A stretch of DNA of 64,000 bases, from assembly GCF_024172165.1 (NCBI RefSeq), contig NZ_JAMZEB010000002.1, positions 992,001 to 1,056,000 of the forward strand, written 5' to 3'. The position numbers were made by a program, and so were the translations under genes. The notes beneath the pieces were generated by a model. The model searched no databases, was not told where the DNA came from, and worked only from the letters and a program-made list of their open reading frames with translations. Source of the stretch: Nonomuraea thailandensis (GTDB lineage: Bacteria; Actinomycetota; Actinomycetes; Streptosporangiales; Streptosporangiaceae). Shown here one piece after another: positions 57,067-64,000 of the stretch (its first letter is position 1; each line of letters starts with the position of its first letter).

Positions 57067-57651
57067 GTGGAAGTCATCGTGATCGGTGCGACGGGGACCA
57101 TCGGCAGCGCGGTCGCGCGGGCGCTGGAGACACGCCACGACGTGGTGCGCGTCTCACGCCGCGGCCCGGTGCGCGCGGACCTGGGCGACGCCGCCTCCAT
57201 CGACGCCCTGTTCGCCGCGACCGGCCCGGTGGACGCGGTGGTGTGCTGCGCGGCGAGCGGCGCCCTGAGCCCGCTGGACACGCCGTCGGACGCGGACTAC
57301 TGGCACGGGCTCCAGGGCAAGCTCGTCGGGCAGGTGAACCTGGTCCGCAAGGCTCTCGCCCACGTCCGCGACGGCGGCTCCGTCACGATCACCAGCGGGC
57401 GCTTCGCCGAGCCGATCCCGGGCAGCTCCCTCGGCCACCTGGTCAACGCGGGCCTGGAGGCGTTCGTCCGGGCCGCCGCGATCGAGCTGCCCCGCGGCGT
57501 CCGGCTGAACACCGTCAGCCCCGGCTGGGTCCGCGAAACCCTCCTCGCCCTCGGCCTGGACCCCGCGGGCGGCACCCCGGCGGCCGACGTCGCCCGCGTC
57601 TACGCGCAGGCCGTGGAGGGCCGCGCGCACGGCGCCACCCTGCTCGCCTGA
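57067..57651 (+). CDS. Short-chain dehydrogenase/reductase family protein
   Basis: The 194-residue protein is a short SDR: nucleotide loop VIGATGTIGSAVARAL at the N-terminus, VVCCAASGALSPLD after strand 4, catalytic-type Ser in SVTITSGRFAEPIPG and SPGWVRETL after strand 6. The usual YxxxK catalytic pair is absent; HLVNAGLEAF stands where YxxxK is expected. It resembles short SDRs partnered with MmyB-type regulators, which fits the divergent Xre gene. GTG 57067 is the only start that keeps the glycine-rich loop. Substrate unknown. Confidence 0.87.
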   Translation: MEVIVIGATGTIGSAVARALETRHDVVRVSRRGPVRADLGDAASIDALFAATGPVDAVVCCAASGALSPLDTPSDADYWHGLQGKLVGQVNLVRKALAHVRDGGSVTITSGRFAEPIPGSSLGHLVNAGLEAFVRAAAIELPRGVRLNTVSPGWVRETLLALGLDPAGGTPAADVARVYAQAVEGRAHGATLLA

Positions 57652-57667
57652 CCCACCGGCGGGAACG

Positions 57668-57871
57668 TCACTCGAACAGGTGGCGGTGGGCGAGGCTCCA
57701 GGCCCGCCGCCGACGGCAGGCCAGGGCCGGATCAAGCACACCGTCACTCCGGTGAGCCTCGACGACATCAACGGCGATCTCGACGCGCTGGGCCGGGGCG
57801 AGGTGATCGGGCGCCAGGTCGTCGTCTCGACTGACGGCGGTCAGCTCTTCACGCGAACCCGGCGCCGCCAC
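57668..57871 (-). CDS. Hypothetical small protein at end of phosphonate operon, 67 residues
   Basis: GTG 57871 with GGAAGA 7 bases upstream gives a short soluble protein. Its middle (LAPAQRVEIAVDVVEAHRSDGVLDPALACRRRRAWSLAHRHLFE) reads like other small actinobacterial proteins of unknown role. Codon third positions are nearly all G or C. It starts 12 bases after the PhnE-type permease stop, so it is likely the last gene of the phosphonate operon. No function can be given. Confidence 0.5.
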   Translation of the reverse strand: MAAPGSREELTAVSRDDDLAPDHLAPAQRVEIAVDVVEAHRSDGVLDPALACRRRRAWSLAHRHLFE

Positions 57872-57883
57872 GATCGTCTTCCG

Positions 57884-58714
57884 TCACCGGCCGCCGATGC
57901 GGCGGCGCACGTACGCCGAGAGCTGGTCCACGGCCACCACGAGCACCATGACGATCGCCAGGTGCGTGACCATCTCGTCGAACCGGAACAGTTTGATCGA
58001 CTGGTTGACCAGGAAGCCGATGCCGCCGGCTCCCACGAGGCCGAGCACCAGCGACGAGCGCACGTTCACGTCGAAGCGGTAGAGCAGCAGCCCGACGAAC
58101 TGCGGGATCACCGCGGGCAGCACGGCGTGCGCGGCGGCCTGGACGCCCGACGCTCCGCCGACGCGCAGCGCGTCACGCGGGCCGAGGTCGGTCTCCTCCA
58201 TCGCCTCGGCCCACAGCTTCCCCATCACCCCCGTGTTGTGGAAGATCAGAGCCAGCACGCCGGCGAACGGGCCGAGGCCCACGGCGGTGACGAAGACCAG
58301 CGCGAAGACCACGTCGGGCACGGCGCGCAGGAACGACAGCAGCGAGCGGGCCGCCTGGTAGGCCCAGCGGCCCGGCGCCGTCGTGCGCGCGGCCAGCAGG
58401 GCGAGCACGAGCGCGAACGGCACCGAGAACGTGGTGCCCAGCAGGCCGATGCCCAGCGTGACCAGCGCCGCCCGCAGGCCGGGCAGCAGCACCCCGTCCC
58501 ACGACAGGTCCGGCGGCAGGGACTGGCCGGCGAAGTCCGCCATGCCGCGCCAGCCCTGCACGAGGGCGGCGGGGGAGAACTCGGTGCCGTTCCAGGCCAG
58601 CACGTGGGCGATCACGACGGCCACGGTGATGGTGGCGGTGGCCGTGGTGACGGGCCGTCGGCGGGGCGGGGTGAGGCGGGTGTCCGGGGGGATCGTGCCC
58701 GCGGGGGTGCTCAT
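57884..58714 (-). CDS. phnE: Phosphonate ABC transporter permease (PhnE type)
   Basis: The 276-residue protein has about six membrane helices and the PhnE blocks SLLSFLRAVPDVVFALVFVTAVGLGPFAGVLALIFHNTGVMGKLWAEAMEE, IPQFVGLLLYRFDVNVRSSLVLGLVGAGGIGFLVNQSIKLF. It is the membrane part of the phosphonate importer. Its start overlaps the PhnC-type ATPase stop (ATGA). Order in the operon is FAD oxidase, binding protein, ATPase, permease. Confidence 0.92.
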   Translation of the reverse strand: MSTPAGTIPPDTRLTPPRRRPVTTATATITVAVVIAHVLAWNGTEFSPAALVQGWRGMADFAGQSLPPDLSWDGVLLPGLRAALVTLGIGLLGTTFSVPFALVLALLAARTTAPGRWAYQAARSLLSFLRAVPDVVFALVFVTAVGLGPFAGVLALIFHNTGVMGKLWAEAMEETDLGPRDALRVGGASGVQAAAHAVLPAVIPQFVGLLLYRFDVNVRSSLVLGLVGAGGIGFLVNQSIKLFRFDEMVTHLAIVMVLVVAVDQLSAYVRRRIGGR

Positions 58715-59568
58715 CGGGGCTCCCGGTCGGCGTGGCGGAGATCAGGGGTGTACGCGTGGCGGTCGTGGTCGTCGGCGTCGGCGTCGGCGTGGCCGTCGCG
58801 GTCGCGGTCCGGGGCGTACAGGGTGGCGAGGTCGGCGGCGGTGAGCGTGGCGGCCGGGGTGTCGAGCGTGGCCCGGCCGTGCAGCAGGCCGGCCACCCGG
58901 TCGGCGTGGCGGCGGGCCAGGTCCGGCTGGTGGAGGACGGCGGCCACGGCCAGGCCCTGCTCGTGGGCCAGGTCGGCCAGGAGGGCGACGACCTGCTCGG
59001 CCGCGGCCGGGTCGAGGGCGGAGACCGGCTCGTCGGCCAGGATGATCTCCGCCCGCTGGCACAGGGCACGCGCGATGGCGACCCGCTGGCGCTGGCCGCC
59101 CGACAGCCGTCCGGCCGGCTCGGCGGCCCGGTCCGCCATCCCGACCCGGTCCAGGCAGAGCATGGCCTCCTCGCGCAGCTCCCGCGGGAACAGGATCGGG
59201 GCGAGCGAGCGGTGCAGCGGCAGCCGTCCGAGAGCTCCGGCGCAGACGTTGTCCAGCGCGGTGCGGCGGTGCACGAGGTGGATCTGCTGGAAGATCATCG
59301 CCATGCGGCGGCGCAGCGGCGCCGTGTCGGCGGGCCGGCCGCGGACCAGGATCTCGCCCGCGTCGGGGCTCTCCAGGCCGACGACGCAGCGCAGCGCCGT
59401 GGACTTGCCGCTGCCGTTCGCGCCGAGCAGGGCGAGGAACTCGCCGCGCGCCAGGCTCAGGTCCAGGCCGTCCAGGACGGTCCTGCCCGAGAAGGACTTG
59501 CGCAGCCCGCGCACGGCCAGCGCGGGCGCCGCGGAGACGGCCACCGCCTGCGGCGAGGTCGTCGTCAT
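58711..59568 (-). CDS. phnC: Phosphonate ABC transporter ATP-binding protein (PhnC type)
   Basis: The 285-residue ATPase has Walker A GANGSGKSTALRC, Q-loop MIFQQIHLVHRRTALDNVCAGALG, signature [15 protein letters not shown] and Walker B IILADEPVSALDP. The Q-loop segment and following RRTALDNV block are typical of PhnC. The last 30 residues are an odd Asp/His-rich tail (DRDRDGHADADADDHDRH) encoded by short GTCGGC-type repeats. The gene overlaps both neighbours by 4 bases. Confidence 0.92.
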   Translation of the reverse strand: MTTTSPQAVAVSAAPALAVRGLRKSFSGRTVLDGLDLSLARGEFLALLGANGSGKSTALRCVVGLESPDAGEILVRGRPADTAPLRRRMAMIFQQIHLVHRRTALDNVCAGALGRLPLHRSLAPILFPRELREEAMLCLDRVGMADRAAEPAGRLSGGQRQRVAIARALCQRAEIILADEPVSALDPAAAEQVVALLADLAHEQGLAVAAVLHQPDLARRHADRVAGLLHGRATLDTPAATLTAADLATLYAPDRDRDGHADADADDHDRHAYTPDLRHADREPR

Positions 59569-60467
59569 ACGTCCTTCTCCGTCAGGCCGAGCGCGGCGGC
59601 CAGGTCGAACAGCGGCTGGTACGTCTCCTTGCCCACCGCCACGAGCGGCCCGGGCGGGTCGACGTCGAGGAACGCGCCGACCTTGGCGACGTCCTGAGGG
59701 CCGAGCTCCAGCAGCGCCGAGGTGATCGCCTGGCGCAGGGCCGGGTCGAGCTTGCCGTGCACGGTGATCGGGTCGTTCGGGACGGGGTCGGAGGTCCAGA
59801 TCCGACGGTACGCGGCCGGGTCGAAGCCGCCCTCGGCCTTGGCGATGGCGAGCTGCTGGCTGTTGATCTCGGCGGCTTCCACCTTGCCGTTGGCCAGCGC
59901 GAGCAGCGCCTCGGGGTGACCGCCCGCGTAGTCGATCCGCACGTCGGACTCGGCCAGGCCCTGCGTCTTCAGCGCGTAGCGGGGCAGGGCGTCGCCCGAG
60001 GTCGAGCCGGGGCTGGACAGCGCCAGCGACCTGCCCTTCAGGTCCTTGACGGAGGTGATCGGCGAGTCGGCGGGCACCCAGATGCCGGCGGTGTAGGTGG
60101 TCAGGGCGCCCTTGGCGTCGGCGAAGGAGGCGACGGGCCGGGCGTCGGCCCTGGTGCTGGCGAAGACGTAGCCGAGCGGGCCGAACTGGGCCATTTCGAG
60201 CTGGCCGTTGCGCATGGCCAGCACCTCGGCCGAGTAGTCCTCGACGATCTTCAGCTCGACCGGGCAGTTCAGGCTCTTCTGCAGCGCGGCGGCCAGGGTC
60301 TCGTAGGCCGGCTTGAGCTTGGCGGGGTCCTCGTACGGCTCGACGCCGAAGCGGATCTTCCCGTTCGGGCAGGTGGCGGAGCCGGTCGCGGCGGTGTCGC
60401 CGCCGCAGCCGGTCAGCAGCAGGGCGGGGAGCACGGCCAGGGCGGCCAGGGCAGGTCGTGCACGCAT
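59565..60467 (-). CDS. phnD: Phosphonate ABC transporter substrate-binding lipoprotein (PhnD type)
   Basis: The 300-residue protein has a lipoprotein signal ending LTG-C near residue 20. The mature domain has IRFGVEPYEDPAKLKPAYETLAAALQKSLNCPVELKIVEDYSAEVLAMRNGQLEMAQFGPLGYVFAS, the hallmark of PhnD-type (phosphonate/phosphite) binding proteins. It captures an organophosphonate, such as 2-aminoethylphosphonate, outside the membrane. ATG 60467 was chosen for the signal peptide. Confidence 0.92.
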   Translation of the reverse strand: MRARPALAALAVLPALLLTGCGGDTAATGSATCPNGKIRFGVEPYEDPAKLKPAYETLAAALQKSLNCPVELKIVEDYSAEVLAMRNGQLEMAQFGPLGYVFASTRADARPVASFADAKGALTTYTAGIWVPADSPITSVKDLKGRSLALSSPGSTSGDALPRYALKTQGLAESDVRIDYAGGHPEALLALANGKVEAAEINSQQLAIAKAEGGFDPAAYRRIWTSDPVPNDPITVHGKLDPALRQAITSALLELGPQDVAKVGAFLDVDPPGPLVAVGKETYQPLFDLAAALGLTEKDV

Positions 60468-60505
60468 GGGTGGGTGTTCTCCTCGGAGGGGGTTCGCGGG
60501 GGTGG

Positions 60506-61639
60506 TCAGGCCAGCAGGTCGTCGAGGACCTCGGGGGCCAGGCCCAGGGCGGTGGTCATGCCGATGCCGGAGGTGACCGACACGACGCGCACGCCGGGCA
60601 TGGGGGCGGCGATCAGGAACGGGTCGGGCGCCGAGGCGTAGACGCCGCGCCACCGCTCGCGCACCGACAGCCGCTCTGCGCCCAGCAGGCGGGCGCTCTC
60701 GGCCAGGATGTGCCGGTCGAGGTCGTCGTCGCCGAACGGCTCGGGCGTGACGGCGTAGGCGTGGGTGTCGCCGATGGTGAGGTCGCCGCCGGGGCGCTGG
60801 GTGAACATGAGGTTCAGGCCGATGCCGGTCAGCTCCGGGTGCTCGCTCTCCAGGCGGGCGCGCAGGGCGGGCCGCGTCGGGCAGGCCGCGAAGCCGCCGT
60901 AGCGCAGGAGCGAGAAGCCGGACAGCACCGCCGGCTCGACGCGGCGGCCGTGCGGGTCGGCCACGCGCAGCATGCGCAGCACGCAGCGGCGCAGCCCGGC
61001 GCGCTCGGCCAGGCCGGGGAAGTGCCGGTCGACGTCATGGCCGACGGCGATGACGACGTGCCGGGCCCTGATCCGGCCCCGGCTGGTGGTCACCAGGCCG
61101 GGCTCGACGAGGTGCGCGGAAGTGGCCCAGTGGAAGCGCACGCCCTGGCCGGCCAGCCAGGCGGCGATGGCGTGCACGGCCTGGCGCGGGTCCACGCGCA
61201 CGTCCAGCGGCAGCCAGGCGCCGCCGACCACGCCGGGGCCGACCGGCACCCGTTCGGCCACGCGGCGGGCGTCGAGCAGCACGGCCTGGCCGTCGCGGGC
61301 GGCGGCGAACTCGCGCAGCACCGCGTACTCGTCGTCGGCGCGGGCGACCACCACGGTGCCGCTCTCGTCGAGCCGGAACCCGGCCTCCCCGGCCAGGCGC
61401 AGCCAGGCGGTCCTGGCGGCCATCGCGTACCGCAGGGCCTGGCCGTGCTGGGCGGTGAAGCAGCCGTGCCCGAAGTTGCGCACGGAGGCGCCGACGGCGC
61501 GCTCGTCCCGCTCGACGACCACGACGGACAGGCCGCGGGCCACGGCGTCCACGGCGTGGGCCAGCCCCACGATGCCCGCGCCGACGACCACGAGATCGGC
61601 CGCGTCGAGAGACGTGTCCCACGGCAGATGACTTGTCAT
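60506..61639 (-). CDS. FAD-dependent oxidoreductase of the phosphonate-associated (TIGR03364/PbfC-like) family
   Basis: The 377-residue glycine-oxidase-fold enzyme starts with DLVVVGAGIVGLAHAVDAVARGLSVVVVERDERAVGASVRNFGHG. The VRNFGHG motif and the RYGGFAACP block are marks of the FAD oxidoreductase family that travels with PhnX-like genes. Characterised relatives oxidise aminoethylphosphonate or its N-methyl form to phosphonoacetaldehyde. That product is the substrate of the PhnX-like hydrolase encoded at 62571. A PhnW transaminase is absent, so this enzyme probably supplies the oxidation step. It is divergent from the GntR regulator. Confidence 0.87.
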   Translation of the reverse strand: MTSHLPWDTSLDAADLVVVGAGIVGLAHAVDAVARGLSVVVVERDERAVGASVRNFGHGCFTAQHGQALRYAMAARTAWLRLAGEAGFRLDESGTVVVARADDEYAVLREFAAARDGQAVLLDARRVAERVPVGPGVVGGAWLPLDVRVDPRQAVHAIAAWLAGQGVRFHWATSAHLVEPGLVTTSRGRIRARHVVIAVGHDVDRHFPGLAERAGLRRCVLRMLRVADPHGRRVEPAVLSGFSLLRYGGFAACPTRPALRARLESEHPELTGIGLNLMFTQRPGGDLTIGDTHAYAVTPEPFGDDDLDRHILAESARLLGAERLSVRERWRGVYASAPDPFLIAAPMPGVRVVSVTSGIGMTTALGLAPEVLDDLLA

Positions 61640-61646
61640 GATAAGT
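61631..61646. promoter_or_regulatory. Near-palindrome ACTTGTCATGATAAGT over the FAD oxidase start
   Basis: The 16 bases are symmetric except for one pair and cover the oxidase start codon (61637-61639). This is a likely binding site for the divergently encoded GntR/UTRA regulator. Two further CATGTCA motifs lie in the 155-base gap. Confidence 0.45.
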
Positions 61647-61794
61647 ACGCTGCCGCTCGCGGTCCGGCGACGTCAATCCCCCAGCGGACATGTCACCTTG
61701 CGTTTGCCTTCATGTCATTTATGCAGGTGAGCATGGTTTTATATGGATGGCGAGACTTCCGGCGAATGTCCGAGCTCCTGTATGGTCAAGTGCC

Positions 61795-62574
61795 ATGGAC
61801 GCACCTCTCCACGAACGCGTCGCGTCGGATCTGCGCCGCCGCATCAGCACCGGCGAGCTGCCGGTGGGCTCCGCCGTCCCCTCGGAGTCGCACCTGTGCG
61901 AGCAGTGGGGCATCTCGCGGGGCCCGATCCGCCAGGCGCTGGCCACGCTGCGCGCCGAGGGCCTCATCGGCGGCGGTCGCGGCAAGCCGCCGGTGGTCCG
62001 CAGCCAGAGCATGTCGCAGCCGTTCGAGACCTTCCTGTCGTTCTCGCGGTGGGTGGAGCTGATGGGCCGCACGCCGGGGCAGCGCACGCTCGAGATCGCC
62101 CGCCGCCCGGCCACCCCCGAGGCGTGCGACGCGCTCGGCCTGGAGGAGGGCGAGCCCGTCGTGCAGATGTTGCGGCTGCGGCTGATGGACGACCTGCCCG
62201 CCATGGTGGAGCGCACCACGTTCGTCTGGCCCGTCGGGCGGCTGCTGTTCGACTTCGACTGCGACTCCGGGTCGGTCTTCGCCCACCTGAGCTCGTGCGG
62301 CGTGGACCTGAGCCGGGCCCGTCACACCATCGACGCGGTCGGCGCCGACGAGACCGACGCCGGGCTCCTCGGCATCCCGCGCGGCGCGCCCCTGCTGCGC
62401 GAGCGCCGCCAGACCTCCTCCGCCTCCGGCGAGCCCGTCGAGTTCTCCGACGACCGCTACCGGCCCGACCTGGTCTCGTTCACCATCGACAACTCGCAGC
62501 AGGCCCGCCCGGCGCTGCTGCGCAGCCCCAGCGACCTGCTTCCCGCCCGAGCCCCGCAAGGAGAAACGCCGTGA
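61795..62574 (+). CDS. GntR family regulator with UTRA domain (HutC/PhnF type)
   Basis: The 259-residue protein has the GntR winged helix (LHERVASDLRRRISTGELPVGSAVPSESHLCEQWGISRGPIRQALATLRAEGLIGGGRGKPPVV) and a UTRA ligand domain (SFSRWVELMGRTPGQRTLEIARRPATPEACDALGLEEGEPVVQMLRLRL). PhnF-type members sense phosphonates or phosphate metabolites and repress phosphonate genes. ATG 61795 starts directly before the helix. It is translationally coupled with the PhnX-like gene (GTGA) and divergent from the oxidase-uptake operon. Confidence 0.92.
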   Translation: MDAPLHERVASDLRRRISTGELPVGSAVPSESHLCEQWGISRGPIRQALATLRAEGLIGGGRGKPPVVRSQSMSQPFETFLSFSRWVELMGRTPGQRTLEIARRPATPEACDALGLEEGEPVVQMLRLRLMDDLPAMVERTTFVWPVGRLLFDFDCDSGSVFAHLSSCGVDLSRARHTIDAVGADETDAGLLGIPRGAPLLRERRQTSSASGEPVEFSDDRYRPDLVSFTIDNSQQARPALLRSPSDLLPARAPQGETP

Positions 62575-63320
62575 TCGAACTGGCGGTCCTGGACATCGCC
62601 GGCACCACCGTGGAAGAGCACGGCGCCGTCTACCTCGCCCTGGAGGAGGCCGTACGGGCCGCGGGCGGCGCCCCGTCCGCCGCCGACATCAGGCGCTGGA
62701 TGGGCGCCGACAAGCGCGAGGCGATCACCGCGCTGCTGACCGGCGCGCCGGGCGGCCAGGGGGCCGAGCCGCCGAGCGGCGGCCCGCGGGCCGAGCCGGC
62801 GGGCGGCTCGCGGGCCGGGGCGCCGGACGGGCGGCCGTCCGAGGAGGTCGTGGACGCCGCGTTCGCGGACTTCCGCGCCCGGCTGGGCGCGGCCTACGCC
62901 GCCCGGCCGCCCGCGCCGCTGCCCGGGGTGCCCGAGGCGATCGCCGAGCTGCGGGCCGCGGGCGTCAAGGTGGCGCTGACCACCGGGTTCGACCGCGAGG
63001 TGACCACGGCGCTGCTGGCGGCGATCGGCTGGGAGCACGGCGTCCTGGACGCGGTGGTGTGCGTGGACGACGTCAGGGCGGGCCGGCCGGCGCCGTACAT
63101 GATCTTCCGGGCGATGGAGGCGACCGGCGTGAGCGACGTGGGCCGCGTCCTGACCGCCGGCGACACCGTACGCGACCTGGAGGCCGGCACCAACGCCGGC
63201 GCCCGCATCGTGGCCGGGGTGCTCACGGGCAGCCAGGACGCCGCCACCCTCGGCGCCGTCCGCCACACCCACCTGCTGCCGGGCGTGGCGAGCATCCCCG
63301 GCCTGCTCCGCCTGCGCTGA
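62571..63320 (+). CDS. Phosphonatase-like HAD hydrolase (PhnX family)
   Basis: The 249-residue protein keeps the key phosphonatase features: nucleophile Asp8 in LDIAGTT (with Ala where other HADs have the second Asp, as in PhnX) and Lys48 in RWMGADKREAI at the place of the Schiff-base lysine. TTGFDREV, DDVRAGRPAPYMIFRAMEATGV and GDTVRDLEAGTNAG also match. PhnX cleaves phosphonoacetaldehyde to acetaldehyde and phosphate. An unusual Gly/Pro/Ala-rich insertion of about 33 residues (58-90) lies in the cap domain. It is coupled to the GntR gene and completes the pathway from imported phosphonate. Confidence 0.9.
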   Translation: MIELAVLDIAGTTVEEHGAVYLALEEAVRAAGGAPSAADIRRWMGADKREAITALLTGAPGGQGAEPPSGGPRAEPAGGSRAGAPDGRPSEEVVDAAFADFRARLGAAYAARPPAPLPGVPEAIAELRAAGVKVALTTGFDREVTTALLAAIGWEHGVLDAVVCVDDVRAGRPAPYMIFRAMEATGVSDVGRVLTAGDTVRDLEAGTNAGARIVAGVLTGSQDAATLGAVRHTHLLPGVASIPGLLRLR

Positions 63321-63327
63321 ACCGGCC

Positions 63328-64000
63328 TCAGCGGCCGATCAGGTCGAGCTGCAGGTAGTCGAGGTTGAAGTTCTGGTACGCGTCCTGCGGCATGCGCAGC
63401 ACCAGCTCGTGCGTGCCCCTGGCCAGGCGGCGGCGCTCCAGGGGCTGGAGCGTCAGGGCGTCGTGGCTGGTGGTGTTCGCGATCGGGGCGGCCGTGCCGG
63501 TGCCCGACCCCCAGTCGAGCACGACGGTGCCGGCCGGGGAGTACGGCGAGGAGACGCGGGCCGAGACCTGGTACAGGCCCGCCTTCTTCACCTCGAAGCG
63601 GTACTTCAGCCACTCGCCGCCGCGGATCCAGTTCACCGCGATCGCGCCGTCGAGGTCGCAGATGTCCACGCCCTCCTCGGGGCGGGCCACGGTGCAGCGG
63701 TTCGGGTCGAGGTCGTGGTAGCCGACGCCCTCGCCGCCCGGCGCGTAGTCCTCGCCCTCGACGCGGACGGTGCGGTGGCCCGGCTGACGGCCGTAGCGCG
63801 CCAGGTCGCCGCCGTCGCGCCAGTAGTCGAGCGCCTCGACGTTGTCGGTCTGGATCATGTTCGCGCCGTACGTCCCGGCGAGCGCGCGCCAGCCGAGGTT
63901 CTCGTCGCGCAGGGACGCCTCGTCGGTGTGCCTGGCGGCCAGGCCGTACCACATGCTGTTGATCCAGACCCGGCTGTGCTGCGCGATCTTCTCCAGCGTC
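63328..64000 (-). CDS. Glycerophosphodiester phosphodiesterase-like protein with C-terminal carbohydrate-binding domain, fragment
   Basis: The frame is open to the window edge, so only the last 223 codons are seen. The first part (TLEKIAQHSRVWINSMWYGLAARHTDEASLRDENLGWRALAGTYGANMIQTDNVEAL) is the end of a GDPD barrel: the IQTD block is the final strand of that family. Residues after it form a CBM6-like beta-sandwich (HRTVRVEGEDYAPGGEGVGYHDLDPN, VNWIRGGEWLKYRFEVKKAGLYQVSARVSSPYSPAGTVVLDWG). Relatives are usually secreted and degrade glycerophosphodiesters or cell-wall polymers. The catalytic residues and any signal peptide lie beyond the window. Confidence 0.78.
   Translation of the reverse strand, partial: TLEKIAQHSRVWINSMWYGLAARHTDEASLRDENLGWRALAGTYGANMIQTDNVEALDYWRDGGDLARYGRQPGHRTVRVEGEDYAPGGEGVGYHDLDPNRCTVARPEEGVDICDLDGAIAVNWIRGGEWLKYRFEVKKAGLYQVSARVSSPYSPAGTVVLDWGSGTGTAAPIANTTSHDALTLQPLERRRLARGTHELVLRMPQDAYQNFNLDYLQLDLIGR

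Overview
The window reads as one contig from a high-GC actinomycete. Codon third positions are almost all G or C, GTG starts and 4-base ATGA/GTGA gene overlaps are common, and regulators are abundant (a SARP, three giant LuxR/LAL proteins, and GntR, DeoR, MarR, LysR, AraC, Xre and TetR types). A Streptosporangiaceae-like genome (Nonomuraea or Actinomadura type) is my inference only. I found no rRNA, tRNA, CRISPR array or complete insertion sequence. The gene content is accessory: nutrient uptake, small-molecule catabolism, secreted proteins, regulation and one likely peptide natural-product locus.

Region 1 (1-9.6 kb) starts with the tail of an M1 aminopeptidase. A leftward operon follows: MmgE/PrpD protein, lipoprotein solute binder, fused permease-ATPase, FAD amine/amino-acid oxidase and a GntR-PBP regulator. 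Divergent from it are a TetR regulator carrying an IS1595-transposase-type zinc ribbon and an N-acyl-D-amino-acid deacylase. Together they look like import and oxidation of a D-amino-acid- or opine-like compound.

Region 2 (9.6-15.8 kb) holds a class C beta-lactamase-like hydrolase, a DeoR regulator, a DUF4406 protein, a CAP-domain lipoprotein, an OhrR-like MarR protein with an alpha/beta hydrolase, and an erythromycin-esterase-like protein. Several have palindromes at their promoters.

Region 3 (15.95-19.8 kb) is the most unusual part: a tight operon of MauE/DoxX redox membrane protein, TlpA-like thioredoxin, S26 signal peptidase, a broken ABC exporter and two short cysteine-rich precursor peptides (6 and 8 Cys). 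A convergent SARP gene follows. Both peptides have an A-x-A cleavage-like site directly before an A-C-T-x-R-C core. I read this as a candidate disulfide-rich secreted peptide system without lanthionine or radical-SAM enzymes.

Region 4 (19.8-32.7 kb) is mixed: GNAT, GlcD-like FAD oxidase, small secreted proteins, SnoaL-like protein, MFS transporters, DUF2804, an apparently 5'-truncated esterase/beta-propeller gene, a frameshifted and fused histidine kinase/response regulator, a thioredoxin-reductase-like flavoprotein and a small Xre protein.

Region 5 (32.7-42.6 kb) holds three LAL regulators of about 920-1080 residues around an alpha/beta hydrolase. Region 6 (42.6-47.4 kb) is an iron-siderophore uptake operon (binding lipoprotein, siderophore-interacting reductase, two FecCD permeases, no ATPase) divergent from an AraC regulator, with a DtxR/IdeR-type iron box between them. 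Region 7 (47.4-56 kb) has an MBL hydrolase/LysR pair, a 966-residue DUF6493-like protein, and an SsuA/NMT1-type ABC operon with two permeases. Region 8 (56-64 kb) has an Xre/MmyB regulator beside an SDR gene, then a phosphonate locus: PhnC/D/E uptake, an FAD oxidase of the phosphonate-associated type, a GntR regulator and a PhnX-like hydrolase. The window ends inside a glycerophosphodiesterase-like protein.

Three genes (ABC exporter, esterase, two-component pair) carry deletions or frameshifts. Whether these are real decay or assembly errors cannot be decided from sequence alone.
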